Shown here one piece after another: positions 14,896 through 23,314 of a stretch of 31,330 nt of DNA. Location of the stretch: contig DAVZHW010000023.1 in the NCBI GenBank assembly GCA_052273625.1, forward strand, positions 1-31,330, in the 5' to 3' direction. Each line of letters starts with the position of its first letter. Positions within the stretch are counted from its first letter, which is position 1. Under the pieces are notes generated by a model. The model had not been told where the DNA came from and did no database searches. It saw only the letters and a program-made list of their open reading frames with translations. This stretch comes from Fimenecus sp052273625. GTDB lineage: Bacteria; Bacillota; Clostridia; Oscillospirales; Acutalibacteraceae. Position numbers and translations under genes: made by a program.

Positions 14896-15831
14896 TTATT
14901 TGCCTGCGGCCTTTGCCACACTGCGGGTCAGGTTGACCGCCGTGGTGGTGGCGTGTACCACGCTCATCATGTTGACTCTCACCGAACTGTCAAGGCCAAA
15001 CTGCTGCGCAATTCTCGGTACTTCATTGGCTGCCAGCATAATGCCAAGTCCCAACAGCATATTGTTCGGGAATGTCATCAGTCCAAGGAACAACAAGGTT
15101 GTCTGCATAAATGCCGTAAGGCAGATCGCTATAACCTGCTTGCACCATTGATTGAAGCCGTCCGCATAGCCACGGGGAACGCTGAACATATACAGCGAAC
15201 CGACCGCTATTTGAATGAGCAGAATGCCGCCGCGCTTGATATTGGCGAAAAACATCTTGATTACGCAGTAAGCAAAGGCGATCATGCACAGCAAATTCAA
15301 AAGACCGTAGGTTGCCGAAACCGCCGAAGAGAACATTCCGGCGAGGGCGGCAAGCCCTGCGTCGGCAAGGCTTTCGTTGATCCCGCCGGAGGCGATCCCG
15401 ACCAAATCATGCGAAAAGGTGTTCTGCAGGGATATGCAGAATTTATATAATTCTATCGGCACAATGCCGATGAGGGAGCAGGCAAAGAAGCCCTTTAGAA
15501 TATTGAGCGCTGTGGTCTTGATGTTCGCCCTGCCGCACTGGTATTCTATCGCCACATCGAATACGGCTACAACCGTTCCCGCGACGAACAAGCCCCAGCC
15601 GAACAGTGTAAACAGCTTCACGGTGGCCTGCACCCATTCGAGATCGAATACTTCCGAGCCCATATTGCCCATCATCTCGAAGAAATCAGCAATCGCACCG
15701 TAGATGATCTCGTACAGCCATTTGAGCATGGCGTTCCAAATCGCATCACCCACACCTGAACCGATGAAGTCAATCGTATCTCCGATGGCGCTGCCGATGC
15801 CCGAAATAATATCTCCTAACCAGTCGAACAA
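14896..15831 (-). CDS. VirB6/TrbL-like polytopic channel protein
   Basis: This is a 311-residue membrane protein. A Gly-rich amphipathic start (WLGDIISGIGSAIGDTIDFIGSG) is followed by about six hydrophobic segments, among them LFTLFGWGLFVAGTVVAVF, ILKGFFACSLIGIVPI, the LLNLLCMIAFAYCVIKMFF region and VIAICLTAFMQTTLLFLG. This is the layout of VirB6/TrbL proteins that form the inner-membrane part of the channel. The last 60 residues are soluble. It belongs to the operon of the VirB2-like, PrgI-like and VirB4 genes. It may match DUF6045 of Clostridial elements, a name I give from memory. Confidence 0.85.
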   Translation of the reverse strand: MFDWLGDIISGIGSAIGDTIDFIGSGVGDAIWNAMLKWLYEIIYGAIADFFEMMGNMGSEVFDLEWVQATVKLFTLFGWGLFVAGTVVAVFDVAIEYQCGRANIKTTALNILKGFFACSLIGIVPIELYKFCISLQNTFSHDLVGIASGGINESLADAGLAALAGMFSSAVSATYGLLNLLCMIAFAYCVIKMFFANIKRGGILLIQIAVGSLYMFSVPRGYADGFNQWCKQVIAICLTAFMQTTLLFLGLMTFPNNMLLGLGIMLAANEVPRIAQQFGLDSSVRVNMMSVVHATTTAVNLTRSVAKAAGK

Positions 15832-15880
15832 GGAGCCTCACCTCCGTTTCCTTTTGCTTTTGCTTGTGTTTCCGCTCTCA

Positions 15881-16213
15881 TCATATGATCGACCAGATAT
15901 ACAGCGGTGCGGTAAGGGTGAAAATAAGGCAGGCGAAGAGGATACAGGGCGCGGCGAACTCAAACTGCCCGTGCTTTCTGTAGTCGAAATACGCCGTGCC
16001 GACCTTGACAAAAAACAAAATGGCCAGGATCATATCGCAGACGGGAAAGACCACATTGTTGACCACGGTCTGAATCTGTCCTTTGGCGGCATTCCATGTG
16101 TTCTCGATCGCTCCCGCCACATCGCCCGCCGCAAATGCGGTCATGGAGAAGGCCGATACAAGGACGGTCACAAGCAGAAGGGAGAAAAGGATTTTTGTTG
16201 TTTTCTTTTTCAT
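15881..16213 (-). CDS. VirB2-like small membrane protein (DUF3852-like)
   Basis: This is a 110-residue protein with a signal peptide (MKKKTTKILFSLLLVTVLVSAFSMTAFA, cut near AFA-AG). Two further hydrophobic segments follow: VVFPVCDMILAILFFVKV and PCILFACLIFTLTAPLYIW. The short polar loop YFDYRKHGQFE lies between them. This is the pilin-like topology of VirB2, and the position just before the VirB6-like gene agrees. It overlaps the previous gene by 4 bp. Whether it polymerises or lines the channel is unknown in Gram-positive systems. Confidence 0.8.
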   Translation of the reverse strand: MKKKTTKILFSLLLVTVLVSAFSMTAFAAGDVAGAIENTWNAAKGQIQTVVNNVVFPVCDMILAILFFVKVGTAYFDYRKHGQFEFAAPCILFACLIFTLTAPLYIWSII

Positions 16214-16548
16214 AAGCGGTTACCTCCGATCACTTTTTGAATTTCATTTTCGGTTATCTTTCGGATGCGGATATTGAGATTTTTGCAGAACTGCAGCTCG
16301 TTTTTCATGCCGTCTGTGACGGCATCCCCGAACAGCCACAGCTCGTCGCAGAACCACAGAAGCGACAGTCCCGCCGCAAGCCCGATTTCACGGTCTTTCG
16401 GGTCGTTATCGTCAAGACATTCCGCATAGAAATGCGGCACGACCGGAGCCGTGCCGCACCTCAGTGCGTATTCGGTATATGTCTTAACTTTTTTGAGATT
16501 TTCCTCAATATTCCCTCTGAGGGGAGCGCAGACATACACCTTTTTCAT
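16210..16548 (-). CDS. DUF4406-like nucleotide/deoxyribosyltransferase-fold protein
   Basis: This is a 112-residue protein. The start MKKVYVCAPLRGNIEENLKKVKTYTEYALRCG and the later FCDELWLFGDAVTDGMKNEL follow the pattern of the DUF4406/nucleoside deoxyribosyltransferase-like fold: a Rossmann-type strand, a PLRG loop, then a helix and a D-E-x-W strand. Family members are thought to bind nucleotides; no activity can be assigned. The gene shares one base with the adhesin stop and overlaps the VirB2-like gene. A metabolic-looking protein in the middle of a secretion operon is odd, though such proteins occur in related elements. Confidence 0.75.
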   Translation of the reverse strand: MKKVYVCAPLRGNIEENLKKVKTYTEYALRCGTAPVVPHFYAECLDDNDPKDREIGLAAGLSLLWFCDELWLFGDAVTDGMKNELQFCKNLNIRIRKITENEIQKVIGGNRL

Positions 16549-19500
16549 TACTCGTCATCCTCATCCTTTCGGGATTTCAAACGGATAATGACCACCGCGA
16601 TGATACCGCCAAGTGCCACAGCGCCGAGTCCGATCCAGAAGCCGAGGTTAGAGTTGTCGCCCGTCTGCGGATTATCCGGCTTGGGCGGCGTGATTTTCAC
16701 GGTCTGACCCTCGTCCTTCAGATCCGCGTGGGCGGCGATCTCTGTACCGTCGCGGTAGAGGGTTTCGAATACCACGATCTCGGTAGCAGTTTTAAGCCCG
16801 GAAGCGTCGAATACGAAGGTGATATTGATCTCGCCGTCCGGCTTGTCGGGCTTGAAGGTGAAGGAGCTGCGGATTTCCTTGGTGTCTGCCAGAAGCGGTT
16901 CTCCGGTGGCCTTGTTCATCAGCACACCCTTGACCGTATATTCCTTGCCGGGGGTGAGATTTTTGTAGGAAACCGTGTCCTCAATCTTCACTCTGCCGCT
17001 TGCGGTAACTTCCTTTTTGCCGTCAACGGTTGCTTTTGTGCCGATTTCGGGGATTTTTACCTTTACGGTTTGCCCATCATCGTTAATATCTGCGTGTACA
17101 GCAAGCTCTTTGCCGTCCTTATACAGCGTTTCAAAAACCACAAGGCTTGTGTTTTCCTTGATTAGCCTTGAATCGAAGGTAAAGGATACCGTAACCGTTC
17201 CGTTCGGAACTTCGGGCGTGAAGACGGTTTCGGCTGTTACAGCTTTATCGTTTTCGGTAAAGGCCTTGCCCGTGTTCTTATCCATAAGCGTCCCCTTGAG
17301 TACATACTCCTTGCCGGGGATGAGGTGGCTGTAGGATACGGTATCGGTGAGCGTGAACACCTCAGTGGCACAGATTTCCTTCTCGCCGTCTACGGTCGCC
17401 GTTGTGCCGATTTCGGGAATACGGTCATTGACGATCGTAATGCCGATGGTCTGCCCGTTTTCACTGATCGTTACGGGATAGATTTCCTCGTTGGGGAGAT
17501 AGCCGTCCGCAGGCTGCAATTCCTTCACAAGCCAGTTGCCGTAAGGGATTTTCTCGAACACGAACAAGCCGTCCTTGCCGGATTCGGCTGTCAAGATTGC
17601 TTTTTCTGCTGTAAATTCAGTTTCATCCGCACGGAACAATCCGAATACGGCGCCTGCGATGCTCTTTTCGGTTTCACGGTCGATTTTCAAGCCCTTAACC
17701 GAGCCGTAGAGGATATCATTCTTGATGGCTTCGCCACTGTTTGCTTTGATCTCTACAAAGGCGGTATCCTGTCCGGCGTAGTCAAAAGCCACGGGATATT
17801 TTTCGTCCGAGAGGATATAGTGGCTGTCGGTCGCAATTTCCTTTACATACAGCTTTGCGCCTACGGGAATGTCTGTCTCGAATGTGATGCTGCCGTTTTC
17901 ATTGCAGTTTGCAATTTCGAGCAGACCGTCCTTCGGAATGACCGAGCCGTCTGCGGCAGTCAAGTCCTCTGCGGTATAAAGCCCGAAGCGCACCGAGAGG
18001 ATTTCGCCGTTATTCCCAATATTAAAGGTTTCGTCCTTGCCGAGAACTTTGGAGAGTGAAAGCGCCGCTTTCTGACGGTCGTTATAGAATTCCGCCGCCG
18101 TTCCGGTGACCTCGACGGTTTCGCCTGCATAGGTCAGCTCGACGGTCTTTTCCGTGCCGTTCAGCACCATACCGTAGGGCGCTTTTGTTTCTCTGACGGT
18201 ATACTTGCCGAGGTACAGCGCTTTGCTTGCAGCATTGCCGTTTTCATCGGTGGTTACGGTATCCACCACTGTGCCTTTGGCATAGCGGAGCGTACCGTCC
18301 GGCGTGATAATGTCCTCGGCAGCGGTGATTTCATAGGTTGCCCCTGCGAGGTTTTTATCCGCAAACACAAAGCTGTACACGCCGTTCGATTCCACGGCGG
18401 AGAAGAAGATCTCGCCGTTTTTGGAGAGCTTAATAACGCCTTTTTGCGGCATATTGCTCTTTTCCACGGTTACGGTAGTTTTCGTTCCGTCTACCTTAAA
18501 CGACACAGGCTCGGCGCTTAATACATATCCGTAAGCCGTACATTGCTCGATAATCTCATAGTTACCATAGGACAGCTTCTCGGGCATCATGAGCTTGCCC
18601 GTCACATCGGTGTAATAGGTGTCGATGTCCACAGACGTCGGGTAGTTGATATGCTGCACGATATATTCGCCCGTATCGGTGTCGCGCACCTTAAAGCCAA
18701 TACCCGCCGCAGGGATAATTTTACCCGTTTCCGCATCCTTTTTGACAATTTCAATGAGCGCCTCAAAGGTTGCGTTGTTGATGAGGAAGCGATAAGTTTC
18801 ACTGTTTTCCTTAACAAAGACATTGAAAGGTGCAAGCAATTCCTTGCCTTCCCAGCCCTTGGTCTGCTTCACGGTGTATTCGCCGTAAGGCAGATCCTTG
18901 GTTTCGGCAAAGCCGTTCTCATCGCATACAAGGATATCTCTTTCGGTTTCCTCGGCGCTTTTGTAGCTACCGGAGGCGGCAAGGTATACCTCAAACTCCG
19001 CACCTTTTTCGGGTGTTTCGATTTTGGTGCTGCCGTCATCGCAGTGCTTGATTACGGCGATTTTCCCCTTGATCACATCTTCAAGGGAGCCAAGGGGTTT
19101 TGCGAGGTTGTATTCCACCGTATAGAGCTTGGCCTCTGCACCGATATGCTGACTCTCGGTATTGAGCAGGTATCCTTCGGACGGGCTGATTTCTTTCAAC
19201 GACCAATCGTCGCCGCAGATATAATACTTGGTGGTGAAACTGCCGTTAGCGTCGGTGGTATAAGTGTCAATGAGCTGATTGCCCTTGTAAATTCCGTACT
19301 TGGCACCGGCGAGGGAGGCGTCACCCTGCGGCAAGCCCTTTTCGCTGTCGCTCTTGGTTACGGTGACATTGAACTTCTTGAGGATATTATCAAAGGATTT
19401 GTTCGTTACCTTGTTCCACTCAATAGCGGCGGTCTGCTTTTCAGGTACGACATAGCGAGTCGGAGTGTCGACTTCCTCAATGGTATATCCTGTGCCGATC

Positions 19501-20948
19501 AACACATCCTTGAATTTTGCAACGCCGTTTTTGTCGGTGACGGCATACTCGTTGACTTCGATGCCGGAGAGCGATGTGCCGTAGAGGCGGAATTTCATGC
19601 CTTCGGTCAGTCCGTCCTCGGCGGTCTTGGTGACCTTCAAGCTACCGCGCTTTAAGACATTGTTGAAGGTGACGGTGGACACCTGACCGCTGACTACGGT
19701 GACGCGGCGGGTTTCCTGCGGCACATATTTGTCATATTCGGCTTCTGTTACGGTGTACACGCCGGGGCGAAGGTTGTCCACCTGAATGACGCCGCCGTTT
19801 GCGGTCTTTACGGTTTTATCCACGCCCTCGCCCTGAATGCGGAAGGTGATGCCGTCTACCTTGCCATCCTCGCTGACCTTGACGATTTTGGCAGAGCCCG
19901 CCGCCGTGCGCACTTTTAGATATGCCGGCACGGGGTCGTTGTCGGCGGGAACGCCGGAGACCATATCCTGATTGGCGTTTTCCTTGCCGGGGACGGACCA
20001 GATAAGAAAGCCTGTGGACATATCCGTTGAGGGAACGCGGCGGTTGAGCTTGACGGTGACCGCGTCATTGATGGGCTTGGTCGAGGTAAGGGTCAGTGTG
20101 TTGCCGCTGACGGATGCGCTGACACCGCCGCTGACCGACACATAGTAATCACTGAGCATATTGTTGCTGTCGGTGAGGGTGACGGTGTATTTGCCGTTTT
20201 TGTATTCCAACTCAAAGGTTTTTGCGGCGCCCGGCGTATAGGCGGTGAAGCTCGGACGGGTGTAATGCCTTGCCATGTCCGAGAGAATGGCATCATAGTA
20301 GGCTTTCAGATATTTGTTGCGGGTATACTGCTCGGTCATCGTGCCGCTGTATCCGCTCATGGGATAGGTTTTGTCGTTCAGCTCAGTGGCGGAGCTGCGA
20401 AAGCCCATGGTGATCTGCCACACGATGAACTGGGTGGCGGCGTAGCAGGCGTTGGCGTCCTTTGAGGTCTGCAAGCCTACACGGTTCGGATACCCGTAGG
20501 TCAGCGCAAGCCTGAGAAGATCCTTTTGGTTTTCGGTCAGCAGCGCATATTTATTGCCGTGGTTCGGGTTTTCCGAGGCGGAATACTGCGTGTTGTCGGG
20601 CAGCGGAATGCCGCGTTCGATGCAAAAGCAGTAGACATAGTCCCGACCGTATTCCCAATCGGCTTTGGAGCCGGTCAGCCCCTTGCGCTTGGCGGTGTAG
20701 TCATGCATTTTGCTGAGATACGGGCTGAAGCCCTTACCGAAATAGATGTCGTCCGCGGCCTTCAGTCCGTAGGCAGCGGAGAAGGTATTTCCTTCCTCGT
20801 CGGTCAGCGTATAGTCCCAGCTTACATGACAGTCGGTGAGATCCATCGTCACGCCGCTTGCCGCAGACGCGGTCAGCGGCAGCATGGTCGTGAGCAGCAT
20901 GACGGCGGCAAGAAGCACCGTCATCCCGCGCTTACATTTTTTGAACAT
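16548..20948 (-). CDS. Giant sortase-anchored adhesin with thioester, Cna-B and VaFE domains
   Basis: This is a 1466-residue surface protein. A signal peptide (about 1-30) leads into a thioester-type domain (about 35-220), with YVYCFCIERG (C107/C109) and CYAATQFIVWQ (Q173) as the candidate Cys-Gln pair. About eight SpaA/Cna-B-like repeats follow (about 345-1200), each with a lysine-bearing first strand and an E/D-rich TVKE or TVTE strand typical of isopeptide domains. Two VaFE/T-Q ester repeats follow, each starting IPEIGT.ATVDG and containing VVFETLY. The end has NPQTG (about 1426-1430), a hydrophobic helix and a charged tail, that is, a cell-wall sorting signal matched to the class B sortase here. 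It could covalently bind recipients or host surfaces and stabilise mating pairs. The ATG at 20948 follows CGGAGG. Confidence 0.92.
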   Translation of the reverse strand: MFKKCKRGMTVLLAAVMLLTTMLPLTASAASGVTMDLTDCHVSWDYTLTDEEGNTFSAAYGLKAADDIYFGKGFSPYLSKMHDYTAKRKGLTGSKADWEYGRDYVYCFCIERGIPLPDNTQYSASENPNHGNKYALLTENQKDLLRLALTYGYPNRVGLQTSKDANACYAATQFIVWQITMGFRSSATELNDKTYPMSGYSGTMTEQYTRNKYLKAYYDAILSDMARHYTRPSFTAYTPGAAKTFELEYKNGKYTVTLTDSNNMLSDYYVSVSGGVSASVSGNTLTLTSTKPINDAVTVKLNRRVPSTDMSTGFLIWSVPGKENANQDMVSGVPADNDPVPAYLKVRTAAGSAKIVKVSEDGKVDGITFRIQGEGVDKTVKTANGGVIQVDNLRPGVYTVTEAEYDKYVPQETRRVTVVSGQVSTVTFNNVLKRGSLKVTKTAEDGLTEGMKFRLYGTSLSGIEVNEYAVTDKNGVAKFKDVLIGTGYTIEEVDTPTRYVVPEKQTAAIEWNKVTNKSFDNILKKFNVTVTKSDSEKGLPQGDASLAGAKYGIYKGNQLIDTYTTDANGSFTTKYYICGDDWSLKEISPSEGYLLNTESQHIGAEAKLYTVEYNLAKPLGSLEDVIKGKIAVIKHCDDGSTKIETPEKGAEFEVYLAASGSYKSAEETERDILVCDENGFAETKDLPYGEYTVKQTKGWEGKELLAPFNVFVKENSETYRFLINNATFEALIEIVKKDAETGKIIPAAGIGFKVRDTDTGEYIVQHINYPTSVDIDTYYTDVTGKLMMPEKLSYGNYEIIEQCTAYGYVLSAEPVSFKVDGTKTTVTVEKSNMPQKGVIKLSKNGEIFFSAVESNGVYSFVFADKNLAGATYEITAAEDIITPDGTLRYAKGTVVDTVTTDENGNAASKALYLGKYTVRETKAPYGMVLNGTEKTVELTYAGETVEVTGTAAEFYNDRQKAALSLSKVLGKDETFNIGNNGEILSVRFGLYTAEDLTAADGSVIPKDGLLEIANCNENGSITFETDIPVGAKLYVKEIATDSHYILSDEKYPVAFDYAGQDTAFVEIKANSGEAIKNDILYGSVKGLKIDRETEKSIAGAVFGLFRADETEFTAEKAILTAESGKDGLFVFEKIPYGNWLVKELQPADGYLPNEEIYPVTISENGQTIGITIVNDRIPEIGTTATVDGEKEICATEVFTLTDTVSYSHLIPGKEYVLKGTLMDKNTGKAFTENDKAVTAETVFTPEVPNGTVTVSFTFDSRLIKENTSLVVFETLYKDGKELAVHADINDDGQTVKVKIPEIGTKATVDGKKEVTASGRVKIEDTVSYKNLTPGKEYTVKGVLMNKATGEPLLADTKEIRSSFTFKPDKPDGEINITFVFDASGLKTATEIVVFETLYRDGTEIAAHADLKDEGQTVKITPPKPDNPQTGDNSNLGFWIGLGAVALGGIIAVVIIRLKSRKDEDDE

Positions 20949-20976
20949 GAAAATTCCTCCGTTCGATTTTTTGAGT

Positions 20977-21008
20977 AAAAAAAGAATGCCGCGGTTTTCA
21001 CGGCATTC
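20977..21008 (-). terminator. Intrinsic terminator between lipoprotein and adhesin genes
   Basis: GAATGCCG (20984-20991) pairs with CGGCATTC (21001-21008), and two further inner pairs are possible. Seven T residues follow on the minus strand. It lies 22 bp after the lipoprotein stop and only about 28 bases before the adhesin start, so no full promoter fits downstream of it. Confidence 0.85.
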
Positions 21009-21029
21009 GGGTTAGAGTATTTTATTGTA

Positions 21030-21815
21030 TTATCCGTATATGACGGCATAGGCGATGCCGCCGTCGATCTCGAGCTGCACCACACGGTAGAGTACGCTGT
21101 CGGCAGTCACACCGTTTGCGGGATCGGTGCCGGATTTGTAGATGAGGTCGACATGGTGCTTGAGGGTCTTTATCGTGCCGTCCACACCGTCGCGGCTGAT
21201 ACGGGGTGTTCCCATCCAGCCCACATCCCAGCCGAATTCCAAGCTGTCCGACCACTCGAAGGTAAAACCCTTTGCCTTGTAGCTTTCGGCATAAGCCTTA
21301 ACCTCGGATACGATGCGGTTGTGGTCGGCTTCGGTGAAGCCGTTGGGCGGCTGCGTTTCGGCAGGCGATTCGGTTTCCGGCTTTGTTTCAGTCGGAGGCG
21401 GAGCAGTGGGAGCAGTCGATTCGGCAGGTCTGCTCTCCGGCGGTGTGGTCGGCTGCGGCTCGGTTGCCTTCGGCGGTTCGCTCTGCTTTGGTGCTTGCGT
21501 CGGCGGTACAGTTTCCGCCTTGTCAGCACTTTCCGCAGGCTTTTTGGTATCTGCCTTACTGTCGCTGTCGGCAGGGGCAGTGCTTTCGGCCTTTTCTTTT
21601 TCTGCCGTAGATTCGCCTGCTTTTATTTCGTTTTCCACAGGCAGGCTGCTCTCGACGGTCGAGTCGGAAGCCTTGTCCGTTACCGTTGCCGTGATACCGC
21701 TTTCTGTGCTTGCAGGATCGCTGCTTGTGTTTTCTGCCTTATCTGCACCGCACCCTGCAAGGCTCAGCGTGATCAGTCCTGCAAGGAGGACTGCGGGCAT
21801 TTTCCGTTTCATCAT
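21030..21815 (-). CDS. Lipoprotein with long low-complexity linker
   Basis: This is a 261-residue protein from the ATG at 21815; 21812 is an alternative. The signal peptide ends in a lipobox LAGC, so the mature protein should be lipid-anchored outside the cell. Residues about 25-160 are a Thr/Pro/Glu/Ser/Ala-rich stalk able to span the wall. The C-terminal about 100 residues (from NGFTEADHNRIVSEVKAYAES) form a small folded domain ending VVQLEIDGGIAYAVIYG. I do not know its family. It lies directly before the adhesin gene, separated by a terminator. A role in surface display or mating contact is inferred from place and architecture only. Confidence 0.85.
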   Translation of the reverse strand: MMKRKMPAVLLAGLITLSLAGCGADKAENTSSDPASTESGITATVTDKASDSTVESSLPVENEIKAGESTAEKEKAESTAPADSDSKADTKKPAESADKAETVPPTQAPKQSEPPKATEPQPTTPPESRPAESTAPTAPPPTETKPETESPAETQPPNGFTEADHNRIVSEVKAYAESYKAKGFTFEWSDSLEFGWDVGWMGTPRISRDGVDGTIKTLKHHVDLIYKSGTDPANGVTADSVLYRVVQLEIDGGIAYAVIYG

Positions 21816-21863
21816 TATCATCACCTCTACTTACACAATACCGAAAAAAACACAAAAGTCCAG

Positions 21864-21881
21864 CGAAATCTGCGGATTTCG
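21864..21881 (-). other. Small hairpin before the lipoprotein gene
   Basis: CGAAATC (21864-21870) pairs with GATTTCG (21875-21881) around a four-base loop, 9 bp after the SpoVG-like stop codon. A T-rich stretch starts only about six bases beyond it, so it is at best a weak terminator or an mRNA-stabilising end. Confidence 0.4.
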
Positions 21882-21889
21882 AGAAAAAG

Positions 21890-22258
21890 TTACATACTTT
21901 GTGCCGGACTCTCGTCCTCATCGGGCAATTCGTCCTCGGATTCCTCCAAAGCCTCACGGTAAGCGCCGAGAACGGCGTCATTGAGGCTCTGTCTTGCCTC
22001 ATCGGTGAGGGCGAAGGCAATGTCCGAATACTTGGTGTCGCCGTTTGCACCTTTGTAGGAACGAAAGGGCATTCGGGCGAACATTCCTTTCTGACCGTCC
22101 ACCACGGCGATGTCCTTGATAACGAATGCGCCGCCGATGTTCACGCTGGCATACGCCTTGACGGTGGCGTTCTCACGCTCGATCATGCGGTCGATTTTAG
22201 CGGTCAATGGAGTTTTCTGTACTGCCGCTTTTGTGCTTGCTGTTTTCTTGGTTGCCAT
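21890..22258 (-). CDS. SpoVG-like RNA/DNA-binding protein
   Basis: This is a 122-residue protein. After a basic, Ala/Thr/Lys-rich start, the core VKAYASVNIGGAFVIKDIAVVDGQKGMFARMPFRSYKG...YSDIAFALTDEARQSLNDAVLGAYREAL follows the SpoVG fold: a beta hairpin, a GxFxxMP-like loop, a DIA strand and a final helix. SpoVG is a site-specific nucleic-acid-binding regulator in Firmicutes. The protein ends ELPDEDESPAQSM, an acidic run plus final Met that fits loosely with the accessory tail and is not part of normal SpoVG. It has its own ACGGAGG site after the DUF3849 gene. Confidence 0.8.
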   Translation of the reverse strand: MATKKTASTKAAVQKTPLTAKIDRMIERENATVKAYASVNIGGAFVIKDIAVVDGQKGMFARMPFRSYKGANGDTKYSDIAFALTDEARQSLNDAVLGAYREALEESEDELPDEDESPAQSM

Positions 22259-22277
22259 AATGATTTACCTCCGTATT

Positions 22278-23018
22278 TTATAGATTCATGGTCATGCCGC
22301 CGTCCTCATCGGGTTCGTCGACAAGGTCGTCGGCTTCAAGATATTTTCGTGTGTTTTCCTTTGCCCATTCGGGAACAAGTTCCTCTTTCAGCGCGCCTAT
22401 AAATTCTGTGCGGCGGTAATAGGTTTTTTCTCCGTCCGACACATGGAATCCGAACACCTTCGTACCAAGAGAATCCGGTCGGCAGCCGTTGCCGTGGGTG
22501 GCGTAGAACAACTGATCCTGCGGCGTTTTGCATTCGTCCTTGAGAACGGACGGATTCAGTACAAGTATGCGATCGGTATAGTCGAGCTGTCCGCTGCGCT
22601 CACTGTCGCACTGACTGCCGTCATATAATCCGAGAGCGTCCCACTGCCGTCTTGCATCGGCAACGAATAGATTGACGAGTCCCGGATGACTGCGCACACA
22701 GTATTGCCAAGCGTTTTCCTTGTCCATGACCGAAAATCGCCGAGCCCATTTCTTGTTGTCCTCGGAATATCTGCCGTCCTCGATTGATTGGCGGAGGGTG
22801 TTTGCCAGCACAAAATTCACACGGTCAAAGCCGTATCGGTCGATGACTTCCTTGGCGCAGGGAGCAAGGCGCATACCGTCATAGTGTTCGTCAATGGCTC
22901 GTTCTATGGCTCTTGCACAGTCGCAGTTTTCGAGATAGCTCTCACGCCATTCGTCCTTTTCGTTCCATTCCGCAGCTTCTTTAAGGGAATATAGATACAA
23001 CGGCTTATGCTCCGGCAT
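22278..23018 (-). CDS. DUF3849-type accessory protein
   Basis: This is a 246-residue protein. The N-terminal part (LYLYSLKEAAEWNEKDEWRESYLENCDCARAIERAIDEHYDGMRL) matches the DUF3849 pattern. The C-terminal part (DQLFYATHGNGCRPDSLGTKVFGFHVSDGEKTYYRRTEFIGALKEE) is a module I recall from other polyvalent proteins of conjugative elements. It ends VDEPDEDGGMTMNL, a clear example of the shared tail, and the ribosome site of the next gene lies outside it. I chose the ATG at 23018, spaced correctly from AGGTGG; a GTG at 23027 is in frame. It overlaps the AbrB-like gene. Function is unknown; an anti-defence or establishment role is inferred. Confidence 0.8.
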   Translation of the reverse strand: MPEHKPLYLYSLKEAAEWNEKDEWRESYLENCDCARAIERAIDEHYDGMRLAPCAKEVIDRYGFDRVNFVLANTLRQSIEDGRYSEDNKKWARRFSVMDKENAWQYCVRSHPGLVNLFVADARRQWDALGLYDGSQCDSERSGQLDYTDRILVLNPSVLKDECKTPQDQLFYATHGNGCRPDSLGTKVFGFHVSDGEKTYYRRTEFIGALKEELVPEWAKENTRKYLEADDLVDEPDEDGGMTMNL

Positions 23019-23313
23019 TGTGTCCACCTGCTTTCTTTTCTGCCCACTTGACCGAGAGATGCACGAGCGCTACACGCTGCTGTTCGGCAGAGAGGCTGTC
23101 GAGGAAATCCTCAAGGGTCATCTCGGCTTCCTTGTCGGCGGCCTTGGTGGCGCAGTTATCGCAGATTTTCTCGCGCTTAACGGTCACGGTTCTGCCGTCC
23201 GGGGATTCCGTAAAGGACAGCACATCGTTATACGAAAAGCCGACGCGCTGCCGGATCTCATAGGGGATGGTAATGCGTCCTCTTTTGCCAAGGATACGGT
23301 ATAGTTTTGTCAT
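23005..23313 (-). CDS. AbrB/SpoVT-like regulator with CxxC
   Basis: This is a 102-residue protein from the ATG at 23313. The N-terminus YRILGKRGRITIPYEIRQRVGFSYNDVLSFTESPDGRTVTVKRE is a typical swapped-hairpin AbrB/SpoVT domain. It continues into ICDNCATKA, a CxxC pair, and a helical end (TLEDFLDSLSAEQQRVALVHLS). It is probably a dimeric DNA-binding regulator of the element. It begins one base after the stop of another AbrB-like gene, so the two may form a hetero-complex. Upstream in-frame codons to 23499 overlap that gene and are unlikely to be used. Confidence 0.85.
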   Translation of the reverse strand: MTKLYRILGKRGRITIPYEIRQRVGFSYNDVLSFTESPDGRTVTVKREKICDNCATKAADKEAEMTLEDFLDSLSAEQQRVALVHLSVKWAEKKAGGHNAGA

Positions 23314-23314
23314 A

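Noticed and set aside
14503..15450. 315-codon plus-strand open frame
   Set aside because: It runs antisense through several well-supported conjugation genes and has no domain signature.
16690..17430. Recent DNA duplication in the adhesin gene
   Set aside because: The two VaFE repeats are similar in protein but diverged in codons, so this is an old domain repeat rather than a recent duplication or assembly artefact.
18543..19655. 370-codon plus-strand open frame
   Set aside because: It lies antisense inside the adhesin gene, whose domain content is clear; the frame reflects the codon bias of the opposite strand.
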